The notes under the pieces: model-generated
Told to the model about the DNA's origin: nothing
Databases searched by the model: none
Seen by the model: the letters and a program-made list of their open reading frames with translations, nothing else
Program-made: the position numbers and the translations under genes
In this document: in pieces, positions 7,085-16,263 of the stretch
Position numbering within the stretch: position 1 is the first letter of the stretch
How the letters are laid out: every line of letters starts with the position of its first letter
NCBI GenBank assembly: GCA_021156085.1
Contig: JAJNBC010000011.1
Coordinates: forward strand, 1 to 64,000
DNA length: 64,000 nt
Direction: 5' to 3'
DNA from: Gammaproteobacteria bacterium
GTDB taxonomy: Bacteria; Pseudomonadota; Gammaproteobacteria; DSM-16500

Positions 7085-9484
7085 ATGCAAGAAATATGGC
7101 AGCAATTTCCTGCCCAGCGTACTCAATATATTTTGGCCAATTTTTCTCAGGAATCCTGGACGATGGAGGAAAGGAAACCGTCTTCAAAAGACAAGTTACT
7201 CCCAGAAAAAACTTATTATTATCTTTACATGGACCAGGCAGAAGAGAAAGAACCAATTTGTTTTTATGAAGTAAAATTCGAGGGCCATGTATTTAAAAGT
7301 AGAGTTCAAGATGACTTAATGGTTCTAATTAAAGAAGGAGTTGAAAAAAATAAAGAATTAATAAGAGCCAAGATTAATGAAGATATTAAGAGAAGAAATC
7401 TCCCTTCTTCAATAAGCGGATCCGCTCCTGGAGTTGTTAATCAAGAGACTCCCCCCATTTTAATAAGCAGTGACACTACCTTAGCTCAAGCTAGTGATCA
7501 GAATACAATACTTATTAAACCCAAACGCGGCGGTTTACAAAACATTCACCATCATGAGGTAGCAAATAAGACTGTCGAAGCTTATTTAAAACTTAAAGCT
7601 CGTTACCCATCTTATGAGAAAGATTTATCGTGGGAAGAGGTAGAAGAAATAATTAACCAGCAGGAGGAGGGCGAAAAAAAAGAAAAAGCGTTGAAGCTAA
7701 TTCGCCATATAAAATTAACAGCAAATGAAAGATATAAACATGTGGATGTGGAAACAGGATTGACCTTAGAAAAAGCTTTCAAATTAGTGTGGACGGGGGT
7801 ACGGGATAAGGAAGCGCGTCAGGATGTACTGATAGATCCCTCTCAGAATGAAAGAATAGAAGCTTATGTTAAGCTTCGAACAGAGGGATTTGTTGATAAA
7901 TTAGCTGAGTTGAGCGGGCAGTATAAGTTGGATGAAACCTGTTTTTCAGGTATATTTCGTGGACTCGCCCTTGCATTACATGGCACGTATCCGGATGTAG
8001 ACATCCCCACTGGCGTAGCAGGTGCATCAATCGAGATACCTGGCTATTTGCAAGATAAAGCGGGTAAATTGCTAAGCCAAGACCCAAACATTTCGATGTC
8101 CGACCAGCGAAGAATATTAGTAGAATGGGATAAAGACGAAGATTGCGACGAAAGAACTGCAAAATGGGAAGAAAAAGATGAAAAAGATGAAAAAGATGAA
8201 AAAGATGAAAATGCTATTTTGTTTTGTAGACGATTTAAAGAAAAAATTAGAGAAGAGCTACGTGATCATGTGATAAACATTGGGGGCCCAGTAGAGGATC
8301 TAAATTATCATATAGCTGCTTTTTTTAATGGAGATAAAAGGCCTTATATTTCTCCTCCGCTTACAGCATTGTTAAGAAAAATAAATAAGCTTTCTGAAAG
8401 AATAGATGAAGAAGATGTAGAGAAAGATGAATACAATGCCGCCTTTCGGGGGGCTCTTGACACTATTATCTCTTTGGTGCCAAAAACTTACGCGATACGA
8501 GAAGGAAAGACAGAAGAAACCCAAACTTATGAAGACGACTGTAACTGGCTACAAGAACAAATCAATATAGACGAACTTATTGAACTGCATCATCTTGGAA
8601 AAAAATGCAACACAGATTTGGCAGGCAGCCCTTTTTTAGAAAGCCTGAAAAATTATATTTTGGTATCTTACAAAAATTTAGTTGGATTAAAAGAGTCAGT
8701 AAATATTTGTAAGGAATTTATAAGGATTATTAAGCAGTATAATACGAACATTAGGGGGCAATATAATGCTAAGGAAAATCCACATGCTTCTGAGGTAGTA
8801 TTAAATCGAATTCAAGAGGAATTACTTTCAAGCAAAAGTATCCCGGAAAAAGTCGAGTGTATTAGGCGATTAGAAAGTATTTTAGCTATTGGAAATGATA
8901 AAAGAATAAAAATTTTGAAAGATTCTGAAGATAAAAACATCTCTAGCCTTATTCAAAAGAAATTAATTAAAAGCTTGGAAGTAAAAGAAGATAAGTATAC
9001 TTCCGCCTATACCGCATGCCAAAAAATATTGGAATTTTGTACTCAAGTACCAGAGCGGTATGATTCTTTTCTTCAGCCACAGCAAAATCACAAAGAAGAG
9101 CAGAAAGAAGAGCAGAAAGAAGAGCAGAAAGAAGAGCAGAAAGAAGAGCAGAAAGAAGAGCAGAAAGAAGAGCCAGAAGAGGAGAATATGGATGAAGTTG
9201 CTCTTTGGAGAGCCTCCTACCTTCAAGCATTTCAATCTAGGTTCAGGCAAGCTCGCTCGCTTGAGGAAATAGATAGCACTAGCAAAGAAATTTATAAAAT
9301 ATATTCTGGAATGAAAAAAAGGTGGGACCATTTTTTTAGCCAGCTAGATGAGGAATGTCAACATGAACAAGAAGTTGCTCTTATTTATAAAAAAGATTGC
9401 CTTAGAGAATTTCAATCTACGTTTAATGAAAATTCCTCTATGGAAGAGAGGGAGAGAGAGTTACCGAATTTTAGAGGAATTTGA
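7085..9484 (+). CDS. large charged orphan protein, effector-like, frameshifted at 3' end
   Basis: 799 residues, very rich in Lys and Glu, with no signal peptide or membrane segment and no domain I recognise. Two in-frame tandem repeats stand out: EKD x4 (residues 363-374) and KEEQ x6 (residues 670-693 plus a partial copy). The last residues (ELPNFRGI) arise after a shift in the GA-rich stretch 9443-9460. In the next frame the protein continues naturally from about 9459 to 9836, then in the original frame to 10207, so the ancestral gene probably coded for about 1040 residues. Coiled-coil, repeat-bearing orphans of this type are common among Dot/Icm effectors of Legionellales, but that role is only inferred. 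It lies next to the island scar. The ATG at 7085 has only weak ribosome-binding sequence. Confidence 0.65.
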   Translation: MQEIWQQFPAQRTQYILANFSQESWTMEERKPSSKDKLLPEKTYYYLYMDQAEEKEPICFYEVKFEGHVFKSRVQDDLMVLIKEGVEKNKELIRAKINEDIKRRNLPSSISGSAPGVVNQETPPILISSDTTLAQASDQNTILIKPKRGGLQNIHHHEVANKTVEAYLKLKARYPSYEKDLSWEEVEEIINQQEEGEKKEKALKLIRHIKLTANERYKHVDVETGLTLEKAFKLVWTGVRDKEARQDVLIDPSQNERIEAYVKLRTEGFVDKLAELSGQYKLDETCFSGIFRGLALALHGTYPDVDIPTGVAGASIEIPGYLQDKAGKLLSQDPNISMSDQRRILVEWDKDEDCDERTAKWEEKDEKDEKDEKDENAILFCRRFKEKIREELRDHVINIGGPVEDLNYHIAAFFNGDKRPYISPPLTALLRKINKLSERIDEEDVEKDEYNAAFRGALDTIISLVPKTYAIREGKTEETQTYEDDCNWLQEQINIDELIELHHLGKKCNTDLAGSPFLESLKNYILVSYKNLVGLKESVNICKEFIRIIKQYNTNIRGQYNAKENPHASEVVLNRIQEELLSSKSIPEKVECIRRLESILAIGNDKRIKILKDSEDKNISSLIQKKLIKSLEVKEDKYTSAYTACQKILEFCTQVPERYDSFLQPQQNHKEEQKEEQKEEQKEEQKEEQKEEQKEEPEEENMDEVALWRASYLQAFQSRFRQARSLEEIDSTSKEIYKIYSGMKKRWDHFFSQLDEECQHEQEVALIYKKDCLREFQSTFNENSSMEERERELPNFRGI
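8171..8206 (+). repeat. 9-bp tandem repeat x4 (EKD)
   Basis: GAAAAAGAT repeated four times without change inside the large orphan gene; encodes EKD four times. Confidence 0.9.
9092..9173 (+). repeat. 12-bp tandem repeat, 6 full copies plus partial (KEEQ)
   Basis: AAAGAAGAGCAG repeated six times exactly plus ten bases of a seventh copy. Encodes KEEQ repeats in the orphan protein. Perfect identity suggests recent expansion by slippage, so copy number may vary between strains. Confidence 0.95.
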
Positions 9485-9836
9485 GGCAGCGAGGAAGGAT
9501 AATACGAGCATACGAAATATTGCCAATCAGAACAAAATATATGAGAAATTAATAGTTATCAAAAATGCTATTCTTAAAGAAGAAAGCCTCCCCTTTAACA
9601 AAAGGACGGAAGCTATAAAAAATCTGCTCGACTTTGTTGAAAAAGTTCTTCTTTCTCAAGATGGGTCGATAAAAGAACAGTTTTTACATGACTATTTTTT
9701 AAAGCGTATCAATGAATATTCTGAAAACGAGAGGAAATATACAGAATTAATAGCTATATTATCTCAGGAAAAAAAAGCGCTTCTAGAGATTTTAGGACAA
9801 TCTTTTCCGATCGCTTCCAAGATAAAAATAAAATAA
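9459..9836 (+). pseudogene. continuation of the orphan protein in a second frame
   Basis: From about 9459 the frame SYRILEEFEAARKDNTSI continues the same Lys/Glu-rich helical composition to a stop at 9836. The longest ORF in this frame opens at 9348, but the part before 9459 is the out-of-frame shadow of the upstream gene. The joining lesion is equivalent to loss of one GA unit (or gain of one base) in the GA-rich stretch 9443-9460. Confidence 0.65.
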
Positions 9837-9841
9837 AGGCC

Positions 9842-10207
9842 ATGGAAGATATGCGAATTTATAGCGAAGATAAAAAGGTGTCGTTGGAAAAACGGCAAGC
9901 CGCTTTCCGCAGTATTTTTAGCGCTCAAATTAAAATATCATCTTCTGCTAATCCTCATTTTGAAAATTTTGCTGATCAACAATTTCAGAAAATTCAACTT
10001 ATTCTACAGCAGCATCGAGACCCTTGTTTGCTGCATTTATTTTATGCATTATTATCTTCTATCGGGACTTTATTTATTTTACCTATTTATAATTCTTATA
10101 CTTATGGAGCATTTTTTCCTACGCGTGGGGAAAAAATTTGTTATAATTTGCGTTTGCTTGCAACTTCCTCTGCCCTACCCGGGGAGAAACTCGCCGTTTG
10201 CCCATAG
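9842..10207 (+). pseudogene. C-terminal remnant of the orphan protein, with hydrophobic segment
   Basis: 121 codons from an ATG at 9842, but the same frame reads sensibly upstream (FSDRFQDKNKIKAMEDMRIY), so this is likely the true C-terminus after a second shift near 9785-9820. Residues 50-75 (LLHLFYALLSSIGTLFILPIYN) are hydrophobic enough for a membrane hairpin, followed by a polar tail. It could be a separate small protein, but no ribosome-binding site is evident. Confidence 0.5.
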
Positions 10208-10527
10208 AGAATATTTTTTTAGGAAGACTTTCTCTCAGGGCAATCTGGCTATGGCAATTCGAGAAGAAAATAGAAAATAGTTATCATCACAATTTGTTAT
10301 TTATTTAAAAATTCCAACATTCATTCAAATTGAATGAATACACGGGGGTAGAGTTCTGCTACTTCCCACTGCTGATATGCAAGGACTTTGGGATATATCG
10401 CATATTGAACATGATCATATATTTGAAAAATTGCTAAATTAATCATAGATTCTATTTCTCTTGAAGAAGATACTAATAAAAATTATTGTAAAGTTGTAAT
10501 GTTGAGATTCTGTAAGGTATTTTAGAA
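10208..10527. other. AT-rich intergenic region with a 21-bp inverted repeat
   Basis: About 320 bp without a convincing gene. It contains ATTCATTCAA-A-TTGAATGAAT at 10319-10339 (10-bp perfect arms, 1-bp spacer), about 190 bp upstream of the MFS gene. There is no T-run, so an operator is as likely as a terminator. Confidence 0.5.
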
Positions 10528-11730
10528 ATGAAGCAATTTTTTGCTAAAGGCATGGTACTAATAACTGTTATTTTTATGGATTTATTGACAGGGATGGAGT
10601 TTGATCTTTTTGTGCCTAGCTTTCCTCAATTGCAAAATCATTTTAATTTGTCACCATTCTGGGTTGAAGCATCCTTATCAGTCAATTTTATGGGATATTG
10701 CCTGAGCTTGTTCTTAGTTGGAGGGCTGGCGGATCGTCATGGTCGCAAGCCAATTATTTTGCTTGGTCTCATAAGTTTTATTATAGGTAGTTTTCTGTGT
10801 GTCTTCTCATTTTTCTATGAGCTTTTACTTTTAGGCCGTTTTTTGCAGGGAATCGGCATAGCTGCACCTGCCATTCTTAGCTTCTTGATTATAGCGGATG
10901 CTTATTCGCTTAAAGAACAGCAGTTTCTGATGGCGATGTTAAATGGTTTAATAAATATTGCTGTAGCTATCTCGCCCGTACTGGGCAGTTATTTAACTTT
11001 GTATTTTCATTGGCAAGGTAATTTTATAGCACTTTTATTGCTAGGACTGATAACGTTGATGATGACGATATTCTTTATTCCTTTTCGTGCCCTACCATTG
11101 AATGATGCAATGCTCCCAGGAGGCGGGTATATGTCCATCGTGAAATCTAAGCCACTTATGTTGTTAATTATAAATATTCTTTTTATAAGCGTTCCTTATT
11201 GGATTTTTGTAGGCATGTCACCGCTACTTTATATAAGGGATTTAAGCGTAAGTCTTGCGCATTTTGGATATTATCAAGGAATTCTAGCATTTGTTTTTGC
11301 TATTGGCAGTGTGTTTTTTGGGTTAGCTATCAAAGAAGCTAATTTTAATCAGAAAAAAATGCTAGTTTTTTCTTTAAAAATTTTAATAATTAGTTTAATC
11401 ATTATCGTATGGGTTACTTTGTTAGATAGCGTAAACGCATTAATAATTACTCTTGCTTTTCTTCCGTTCATTATTAGTCAAATTATTCCGAGCGTTATAC
11501 TCTATCCACTTTCGCTAAACTTTTTACTCCACGTAAAGGCAAGGGTATCAGCTGTTATACAAGGAGCTCGTCTTATTTTGACAGCCCTAGCTCTTCAGAT
11601 AGCTGGTTATTTTTATCAAAAATCGTTTAAAAGTATTGGGGTTGTTCTTATTTGTTTTATGGTAATTGCGGTCATTACGCTATTTTTTATTATTAAGAAT
11701 CGTGAGCTCATGGAGTGGGAGGAGAAATAA
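10528..11730 (+). CDS. MFS drug-type transporter (Bcr/CflA-like)
   Basis: 400 residues, twelve predicted membrane helices, inner membrane. Motif A of the drug:H+ antiporter branch is present (GGLADRHGRKPIILLG, about residues 65-80), and TM1 carries the DLLTGMEFDLFVPSFP pattern seen in Bcr/CflA proteins. Substrate cannot be told. The gene is more AT-rich than the core block to its right and lies between the broken orphan gene and miaB, so it may be part of the accessory region. It converges with miaB. Confidence 0.85.
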   Translation: MKQFFAKGMVLITVIFMDLLTGMEFDLFVPSFPQLQNHFNLSPFWVEASLSVNFMGYCLSLFLVGGLADRHGRKPIILLGLISFIIGSFLCVFSFFYELLLLGRFLQGIGIAAPAILSFLIIADAYSLKEQQFLMAMLNGLINIAVAISPVLGSYLTLYFHWQGNFIALLLLGLITLMMTIFFIPFRALPLNDAMLPGGGYMSIVKSKPLMLLIINILFISVPYWIFVGMSPLLYIRDLSVSLAHFGYYQGILAFVFAIGSVFFGLAIKEANFNQKKMLVFSLKILIISLIIIVWVTLLDSVNALIITLAFLPFIISQIIPSVILYPLSLNFLLHVKARVSAVIQGARLILTALALQIAGYFYQKSFKSIGVVLICFMVIAVITLFFIIKNRELMEWEEK

Positions 11731-11732
11731 AT

Positions 11733-11755
11733 AACATACAATAAGTCCGTATGTT
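11733..11755. terminator. hairpin between convergent genes
   Basis: AACATAC / GTATGTT with a 9-nt loop, between the MFS and miaB stops. Only weak T-runs follow on either strand, so termination is plausible but unproven. Confidence 0.4.
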
Positions 11756-11757
11756 TC

Positions 11758-13080
11758 TTATTCAGCAATCTCCCCATTCAGTGAATAAGGCTGGGCGCTC
11801 ACAATTTTGACGGCGATCAATTGGCCAATCATCTCAGATGTTCCTGCGAAATTGACGAAGCGATTATTTTCAGTACGTCCAGTAAGTTTTTCTGGGTTTT
11901 TATTTGAAGGACCTAATACAAGTATTTTTTCGGTGGTGCCGACCATGGATTCACTGATTTTTTGCATATTTAAGAAAATACGGTTTTGTAAAATAGCTAG
12001 ACGTTGTTTCTTCACTTCCATGGACACCGTATCTGGTAATTGTGCTGCGGGTGTGCCAGGGCGTGGACTGTAGATAAAACTAAACGAATTATCAAAACCT
12101 ATGTCATGAATTAATTGCATGGTATCTTCGAAATCAGCTTCAGTTTCGCCGGGGAAGCCAATAATAAAATCTGAAGAGATACTGATATTTTCTCGTACCT
12201 TGCGTAAGCGGCGAATCTTCGATTTATATTCTAAGGCAGTATAGCCGCGTTTCATGGCAGCTAAAATGTGGTCGGAGCCGCTTTGTACGGGTAAATGCAG
12301 ATGGTTGGCTAGCTTAGGTACACTTGCGTAAGCGTTAATTAAGTTATTGGAAAAGGCGAGGGGATGGGATGTAGTAAAGCGAATACGGGCAATTCCCTCA
12401 ATGGCTGCTGTGTAGTCAATTAGCATGGCTAGATCTGCATGACTACCTTCATGTGTTAACCCGCGATAATCATTTACATTTTGGCCTAGTAACGTGACTT
12501 CGCGTACACCTTGCTCAGACAATGTTGCAATTTCCGCAAGTACATCATCCAGAGGGCGACTTATTTCTTCGCCACGAGTGTAGGGCACGATACAAAAGCT
12601 GCAGTATTTACTGCAACCTTCCATAATAGAGACATAAGCGGTCGGTCCTTCTGCACGAGGTTCAGGCAAGCGATCAAATTTCTCGATTTCAGGGAAGCTG
12701 ATATCTACAATTGGTTTCTGCGTGTCTTTTACTTCTTGTAGCATATCCCCGATACGGTGTAGAGTTTGGGGACCAAAAATCATATCTACATAAGATGCGC
12801 GATTTAAAATTGCTGTGCCTTCTTGGCTAGCTACGCAACCGCCTACCCCAATAATAACATGAGGTTTTTGTTCTTTGAGAAGGCGGAAGCGACCGAGAGC
12901 GGAAAAGACTTTTTCTTCGGCTTTTTCTCGAACAGAGCAGGTATTTAAAAGTAAGACATCTGCTTCCGCAGGGTTGGCGGTTTTTTCCAAACCGTGAGAA
13001 GCTAGCAAAACATCTGCTATTTTTGAGGAATCGTACTCATTCATCTGGCAACCGTGTGTTTGGATATAGACCTTGCCCAT
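11758..13080 (-). CDS. miaB: tRNA-2-methylthio-N6-isopentenyladenosine synthase
   Basis: Radical-SAM methylthiotransferase that converts i6A37 to ms2i6A37 in tRNAs reading UNN codons. 440 residues, normal length. N-terminal UPF0004 domain opens with [14 protein letters not shown] and has [12 protein letters not shown] and [11 protein letters not shown] (cysteines for the second 4Fe-4S cluster). The radical-SAM motif [16 protein letters not shown] lies near residue 157, and a TRAM domain ends the protein ([13 protein letters not shown]). Divergent from the 2Fe-2S gene at 13161. Confidence 0.97.
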   Translation of the reverse strand: MGKVYIQTHGCQMNEYDSSKIADVLLASHGLEKTANPAEADVLLLNTCSVREKAEEKVFSALGRFRLLKEQKPHVIIGVGGCVASQEGTAILNRASYVDMIFGPQTLHRIGDMLQEVKDTQKPIVDISFPEIEKFDRLPEPRAEGPTAYVSIMEGCSKYCSFCIVPYTRGEEISRPLDDVLAEIATLSEQGVREVTLLGQNVNDYRGLTHEGSHADLAMLIDYTAAIEGIARIRFTTSHPLAFSNNLINAYASVPKLANHLHLPVQSGSDHILAAMKRGYTALEYKSKIRRLRKVRENISISSDFIIGFPGETEADFEDTMQLIHDIGFDNSFSFIYSPRPGTPAAQLPDTVSMEVKKQRLAILQNRIFLNMQKISESMVGTTEKILVLGPSNKNPEKLTGRTENNRFVNFAGTSEMIGQLIAVKIVSAQPYSLNGEIAE

Positions 13081-13160
13081 GGAAAACTCCGCGTTTTATA
13101 AATTAGAGGACGTATGATATTAGATTGCAAAGTTTTTTGCCAGCTATACAATATACTCTT

Positions 13161-13511
13161 ATGAAGAATGAATTAAAGAGACGCACAGAAAAACTCAGAT
13201 TGGCCTTTATCAAGCGGCATATTTTTTTATGCTGTGACCAAACCAAACCTAAGTGCTGTACGAAAGAGGCGGGGCTTATTGCTTGGGATTATTTGAAAAA
13301 ACGCTTGGATGAACTGGGCCTGACGGGACAAGGTGGTATATATCGGACCAAAGCCAATTGCTTGCGCGTCTGTTGTGAGGGGCCTATTGCAGTGGTTTAT
13401 CCTGAAGGAGTATGGTATCACTCCTGTCATCCCGAAGTGTTGGAGCGTATTATCCAGGAACATTTAATTGCGGGGCAGCCTGTACAAGATTATATTTTGC
13501 CGGGCCCGTAG
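13161..13511 (+). CDS. 2Fe-2S ferredoxin-like protein (thioredoxin-fold, COG3411 type)
   Basis: 116 residues from the ATG at 13161 ([11 protein letters not shown]); an in-frame TTG at 13125 would add 12. Cysteine pattern [12 protein letters not shown], then [17 protein letters not shown] and WYHSC matches the thioredoxin-like 2Fe-2S proteins related to the 24-kDa NADH dehydrogenase subunit. Role in the cell is not established for the family; electron transfer is presumed. It is followed 43 bp later by rsmE on the same strand. Confidence 0.8.
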   Translation: MKNELKRRTEKLRLAFIKRHIFLCCDQTKPKCCTKEAGLIAWDYLKKRLDELGLTGQGGIYRTKANCLRVCCEGPIAVVYPEGVWYHSCHPEVLERIIQEHLIAGQPVQDYILPGP

Positions 13512-13554
13512 AAATAGGTGTTAAATATATAGTATTAGTTATAAGCGGGTAGTC

Positions 13555-14292
13555 ATGGCAATTTCGCGTATTTTTCAATCAACTGCGCTGGTCTGTGGTT
13601 CAGTGATCCTCTTAGATCCCCAGGCTAGCCATCATCTTATTACGGTCTTACGAGCCAAGGTCAATGATATAGTGACTATTTTTAATGGGCGGGGCGGGGA
13701 ATATACAGCTATTGTTATTCAGATTAATAAAAAACAAGTGAGTGTAGAGATAAAAAATTATATTGCCCGTGAAGCAGAGTCGTCATTGGAGCTTTATTTA
13801 GCGCAGGGAATTTCTCGCGGCGAAAAGATGGATTACACTATTCAAAAGGCTGTAGAATTGGGGGTAAAGAAGATTATTCCTTTGCTTACAGAACATTGTA
13901 CCGTAAAATTAAATGAAGATCGACGTGTCAAACGGTTTCAACACTGGCAATCGATCATTATCAGTGCTTGTGAGCAATCGGGCCGTAATTACATTCCAGA
14001 ATTACTCTTACCCATGACCTTAGAAGAGGGCTTGCACTCCATGCAAGCAGATTGGTGTTTTGCTTTATCACCTACCGCCTTGTCCCATTTAAAAGAAAAT
14101 CAGGTGCAAAAGCATGACCGTGTACTTGTGTTGGTGGGTCCTGAGGGAGGGTTAAGCGAGCGAGAAATTAACTTGGTTAGCCAGCAGGGATTTGTACCAA
14201 TTAGTTTAGGTCCCCGCATTTTGCGTACTGAAACAGCAGCTCTCGCTATAATCACTGCGATGCAGTGTAGTTTTGGGGATATGAATGCTTAA
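13555..14292 (+). CDS. rsmE: 16S rRNA m3U1498 methyltransferase
   Basis: SPOUT-family methyltransferase acting on 16S rRNA U1498. 245 residues, normal. Short N-terminal PUA-like domain (HHLITVLRAKVND, FNGRGGEY), then the knotted domain with QGISRGEKMDYTIQKAVELGV, LVGPEGGLSEREI and LGPRILRTETAAL, the SAM-binding loops. Start ATG at 13555. Confidence 0.96.
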   Translation: MAISRIFQSTALVCGSVILLDPQASHHLITVLRAKVNDIVTIFNGRGGEYTAIVIQINKKQVSVEIKNYIAREAESSLELYLAQGISRGEKMDYTIQKAVELGVKKIIPLLTEHCTVKLNEDRRVKRFQHWQSIIISACEQSGRNYIPELLLPMTLEEGLHSMQADWCFALSPTALSHLKENQVQKHDRVLVLVGPEGGLSEREINLVSQQGFVPISLGPRILRTETAALAIITAMQCSFGDMNA

Positions 14293-14310
14293 ATGGCAGA
14301 ACTTAAACAA

Positions 14311-14339
14311 CTGGAAATTTTAAAACTATCGCCTATAAT
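14311..14339 (+). promoter_or_regulatory. candidate sigma70 promoter for the zinc-finger gene
   Basis: CTGGAA (14311-14316), 17-bp spacer, TATAAT (14334-14339); start codon 33 bp downstream with GTGAGG before it. Confidence 0.4.
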
Positions 14340-14371
14340 AAACTCCCTTTTTACTGTGAGGATGTTGTAAG

Positions 14372-14590
14372 ATGGCTGATGAAGTGGATATTGCAAACGC
14401 TTATATTGCTAGAGCAATTGAGCTTGAGCTTTGTAAGAGACAACAAAATACTGAAGTTAAAGAAGGAGCGAGATGCTGTAAAAAATGCAAGGAGTCTATC
14501 CCTCCCGTGCGTCGCAAGCTAGGGTTTGAGCTTTGTATAGAATGTGCTGAAGATACAGAACGTCGTAATGCATTATTTGCTAATCATTAA
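14372..14590 (+). CDS. DksA/TraR-type C4 zinc-finger protein
   Basis: 72 residues. The C-terminal half has two CxxC pairs, CCKKCKESIPPVRRKLGFELCIEC, the hallmark of the TraR/DksA zinc finger. It lacks the long coiled coil of true DksA, so it resembles TraR/YbiI-type short forms that bind the RNA polymerase secondary channel. Effect on transcription here is inference. Followed 20 bp later by fis. Confidence 0.85.
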   Translation: MADEVDIANAYIARAIELELCKRQQNTEVKEGARCCKKCKESIPPVRRKLGFELCIECAEDTERRNALFANH

Positions 14591-14610
14591 TTATATACAG
14601 GAGAGGTGTG

Positions 14611-14880
14611 ATGGAAAATAAACAAGTTAATTTTTCTGCTCCTGCATTAATGCCAGTTACTTTGCGTGAAAATATAACACAAATAATGAAGCATTATTTT
14701 TCTAATTTAAAAGGCGAAGAAACCCAGCATATTTATGACTTCTTTCTTGAAGAAGTAGAGGAGCCTTTGTTAACGGCGGTGATGAGGTACACGGATAATA
14801 ATCAATCAGAAGCAGCGCGTCTTTTGAATATATCGCGTGGCACATTGCGTTCAAAATTAAAAAAATATGGACTGCTATAG
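14611..14880 (+). CDS. fis: Fis-family DNA-binding protein
   Basis: 89 residues from the ATG at 14611, chosen because AGGAGAGG ends five bases upstream; a GTG at 14608 would sit too close. The C-terminal helix-turn-helix is typical: LLTAVMRYTDNNQSEAARLLNISRGTLRSKLKKYGLL covers the Fis recognition region. Fis bends DNA and sets growth-phase transcription. Legionellales often have several Fis paralogues that control effector genes, so this may be one of a set. It is not in the usual dusB-fis operon here. Confidence 0.9.
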   Translation: MENKQVNFSAPALMPVTLRENITQIMKHYFSNLKGEETQHIYDFFLEEVEEPLLTAVMRYTDNNQSEAARLLNISRGTLRSKLKKYGLL

Positions 14881-14946
14881 TTTTTCTGGGTAGCTATATT
14901 TAGCTATGAGAGTTTTAAGCATAAAGAGCATAAAAGGAGAGGGGGT

Positions 14947-16230
14947 ATGCTAACGGAATATCAGCAGGTTATTCATGAGCTTTCTGAGCGAATTGTTTCT
15001 GCACAAAAGCCTATACGTATTCTTGATGCTTCCAAGTGGGATAATGAAATTCAGGCACGGTTTTTCGCAGACCATTTTACAGAACTTCCGAAAATTGACG
15101 ATGAATATTATCAAAGAAAGAATCCCTTACAGTTTGATCCTATAAAAAAAATAGAAGAATTCTATGAAATAGAGCGTAGTATTCGCCGGACATTAGGCCA
15201 GTATAGTGGGGTGGGTAGTATCATGCAGCGTATGTGCCATGAATATAGTCGCGTCGTGGAAATGTTAATGGCCCGCGGAACAGAGAAATTTACTAAAATT
15301 TCTCAGGAGTTATATGGTAGCTCAGAGGATGCCTTTCATATTGGTGCTCCTACCCTAAAAGATTTAGCTTCGTTAGTCACTCATACTCTAGCAAATATTA
15401 AAGATCAAGTTTCCACGGAGGCAGATCAGGAAATACATAGTAGTGAAGAAACGGTAGAAATATTAAAGCAGAGACTTGCAGGGTATTTTACCGATAAAAA
15501 TAATTTAAGAGTTGAGCTAAGTGATGGTATTTTAGCCGATGCCTCAGCGGGAGCAGAGCGTATCAAAATTCACGCCGGTTTAACTTTTAGCGCGCGGGAA
15601 ATTCGCACTTTTGAAGTGCATGAAGGTTGGGTACATTTGGGCACTACGTTGAATGGTCTTTCGCAGCCTTATTGTACTTTTTTAAGTAAAGGCCCACCTT
15701 CTTCTACAGTCACCCAGGAAGGATTGGCGATTATCACGGAAGTCTTTACATTTGCTTCTTATCCGGGGCGCCTTAAACGGCTGACTAATCGTATTACCGC
15801 TGTGAGCATGGCGGAAGAGGGCGCCAATTTTCTGGACGTTTTTAATTTTTATCGTGATCAAGGGTTAGATGAAGCTGAAAGTTACCTTGCATCGAGCAGG
15901 GTTTTTCGCGGGAGCAAACCGGATGGAGGTCCTTTTACTAAAGACTTGTCTTATAGCAAAGGATTTATTTTAATTTATAATTATGTACGTCTTGCCGTAC
16001 AACGTGGGTTGCTAAATCAAATTCCTATTCTTTTTATGGGAAAAACTACATTGGAGGACATTCATATTTTATCCGATTTAGTAGAAGAAAAGATTGCTGT
16101 TCCGCCTAAATATATTCCACCGCAATTTAAAGATTTAGCTGCATTGAGTGCATGGATGTGTTATTCATTATTTCTTAATAAACTTGACTTGGGACAATTG
16201 GCCACAGATTTTAAAGCTATTTTACTATAA
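14947..16230 (+). CDS. QEGLA-motif / MATCAP-family metallopeptidase (DUF1704)
   Basis: 427 residues. The family is annotated as flavohaemoglobin expression-modulating QEGLA protein; its eukaryotic members (MATCAP) are zinc carboxypeptidases that remove the C-terminal tyrosine of alpha-tubulin. The active-site pattern is complete: HEGWVH (H225, E226, H230; HExxxH) and the QEGLA motif with E258 as likely third metal ligand. N-terminal 120 residues are helical and less conserved. ATG at 14947 follows GGAGAGGGGGT. The gene converges with rimK and a retropepsin-like protease gene 33 bp away. That pairing suggests a peptide-ligase/peptidase module, but the substrate in bacteria is unknown to me. 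Confidence 0.88.
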   Translation: MLTEYQQVIHELSERIVSAQKPIRILDASKWDNEIQARFFADHFTELPKIDDEYYQRKNPLQFDPIKKIEEFYEIERSIRRTLGQYSGVGSIMQRMCHEYSRVVEMLMARGTEKFTKISQELYGSSEDAFHIGAPTLKDLASLVTHTLANIKDQVSTEADQEIHSSEETVEILKQRLAGYFTDKNNLRVELSDGILADASAGAERIKIHAGLTFSAREIRTFEVHEGWVHLGTTLNGLSQPYCTFLSKGPPSSTVTQEGLAIITEVFTFASYPGRLKRLTNRITAVSMAEEGANFLDVFNFYRDQGLDEAESYLASSRVFRGSKPDGGPFTKDLSYSKGFILIYNYVRLAVQRGLLNQIPILFMGKTTLEDIHILSDLVEEKIAVPPKYIPPQFKDLAALSAWMCYSLFLNKLDLGQLATDFKAILL

Positions 16231-16263
16231 ATATCTGGATTTCTGCTAAGGATTTAAATTTTC

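Noticed and set aside
6915-7256. Minus-strand 113-residue ORF before the large orphan gene
   Set aside because: Overlaps the start of the plus-strand gene, has no motif and no ribosome-binding sequence.
9092-9173. CRISPR-like repeat array
   Set aside because: Units are contiguous 12-mers without spacers, lie in frame within a gene and encode KEEQ.
8963-9331. Minus-strand Leu-rich ORF (repeated LSALL/FFLLF)
   Set aside because: It is the antisense reading of the KEEQ tandem repeat and has no start signal.
14293-14370. 25-codon ORF directly after rsmE
   Set aside because: Too short, no ribosome-binding site, and it overlaps the promoter of the zinc-finger gene.
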